The notes under the pieces were generated by a model that did not search any database, was not told where the DNA came from, and saw only the letters and a list, made by a program, of their open reading frames with translations. A program made the translations under genes and the position numbers. From Fluviispira vulneris (GTDB taxonomy: Bacteria > Bdellovibrionota_B > Oligoflexia > Silvanigrellales > Silvanigrellaceae), in contig NZ_JACRSE010000002.1 in assembly GCF_014281055.1 (NCBI RefSeq), forward strand, positions 616,790 to 680,789: a DNA stretch of 64,000 bases, given 5' to 3'. Positions 63,876-64,000 of this stretch are shown in pieces (position 1 is the first letter of the stretch; each line of letters begins with the position of its first letter).

Positions 63876-64000
63876 GTGCGCCGTGCAAAGGGCGATAGGT
63901 TTGGTGGTGTAAGTCCACACAACGAAGGAATAACGTAACCACGTTGTAGCGAACATTGAGTGTAATTTAGTGATGAATTGCACTAAGCGTATGGAGCGAA
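63876..64000 (+). mobile_element. 5' end of a group II intron (continues past the window)
   Basis: The segment starts GTGCGCC, the conserved group II 5' end, and continues with domain-I-like text (AAAGGGCGATAGG, GGTGTAAGTCC, GAAGGAATAACGTAACC). It directly abuts a terminator-like stem, the known target of class C introns. The maturase/reverse transcriptase ORF would be beyond the window, so this is partial. Confidence 0.6.

Overview
This is an AT-rich, gene-dense chromosomal window from a Gram-negative bacterium. It has a type II secretion system (T2SS), LpoB-type and other lipoproteins, a phosphoethanolamine-transferase-like sulfatase, many orphan periplasmic binding proteins and unusual signalling proteins. 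The mixture of low-GC housekeeping genes, a complete pyruvate dehydrogenase operon, secreted lectin and eukaryote-like genes suggests a predator- or host-associated lineage such as Bdellovibrionota/Oligoflexia (Silvanigrella-like). That placement is inference from gene content only. No tRNA, rRNA or CRISPR array was seen.

Layout. 1-5 kb: 3' end of gatB, a TetR regulator with a clear operator, two tandem paralogous small proteins of unknown function, and two orphan binding proteins. 5-11 kb: a DUF188 protein, a zinc phospholipase C/P1-nuclease-like secreted protein coupled to a third binding protein, and a membrane sensor that looks like a catalytically degenerate CheA. 11-15 kb: OsmC, a membrane protein, FolE2, a broken ubiquitin-specific-protease (USP)-like lipoprotein gene and an atypical kinase-fold protein, the last two looking like eukaryote-directed effectors. 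15-22 kb: frr, lpoB, nadB, a GT2-GtrA glycosyltransferase, a serine recombinase that has lost its catalytic residues, and ettA. 22-27.5 kb is accessory: an XRE regulator, a TIGR02147-like protein followed by a 32-residue secreted peptide, a MenH-like hydrolase, an Xre-RES toxin-antitoxin pair with two matching palindromic operators, a stand-alone class III nucleotide cyclase and a decayed binding-protein gene.

27.5-42 kb is one long leftward operon: a PAS-SpoIIE phosphatase, two tandem GspC-like proteins, then gspD-E-F-G-H-I-J-K and a metallophosphoesterase. gspL, gspM and the prepilin peptidase are not here. 42-48 kb holds a coiled-coil chemoreceptor-like protein, a sigma-54-type AAA+ regulator lacking the GAFTGA loop, the sulfatase and rpsR. 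48-56 kb is housekeeping: mutS, typA, a GT4 glycosyltransferase, an RlmI-type methyltransferase and an amidinotransferase-fold hydrolase. 56-63 kb has pdhA-pdhB-pdhC, an RluB-type pseudouridine synthase, NfeD and an SPFH protein. The window ends with a secreted ricin-type lectin and what looks like the 5' end of a group II intron placed directly behind a terminator-like hairpin.

The most unusual items are the USP-like pseudogene with a stop immediately after its catalytic cysteine, the pseudo-CheA, the doubled GspC, the degenerate resolvase and AAA+ regulator, and the tiny coupled secreted peptide. Starts were moved from the longest reading frame wherever a ribosome binding site supported a later codon.
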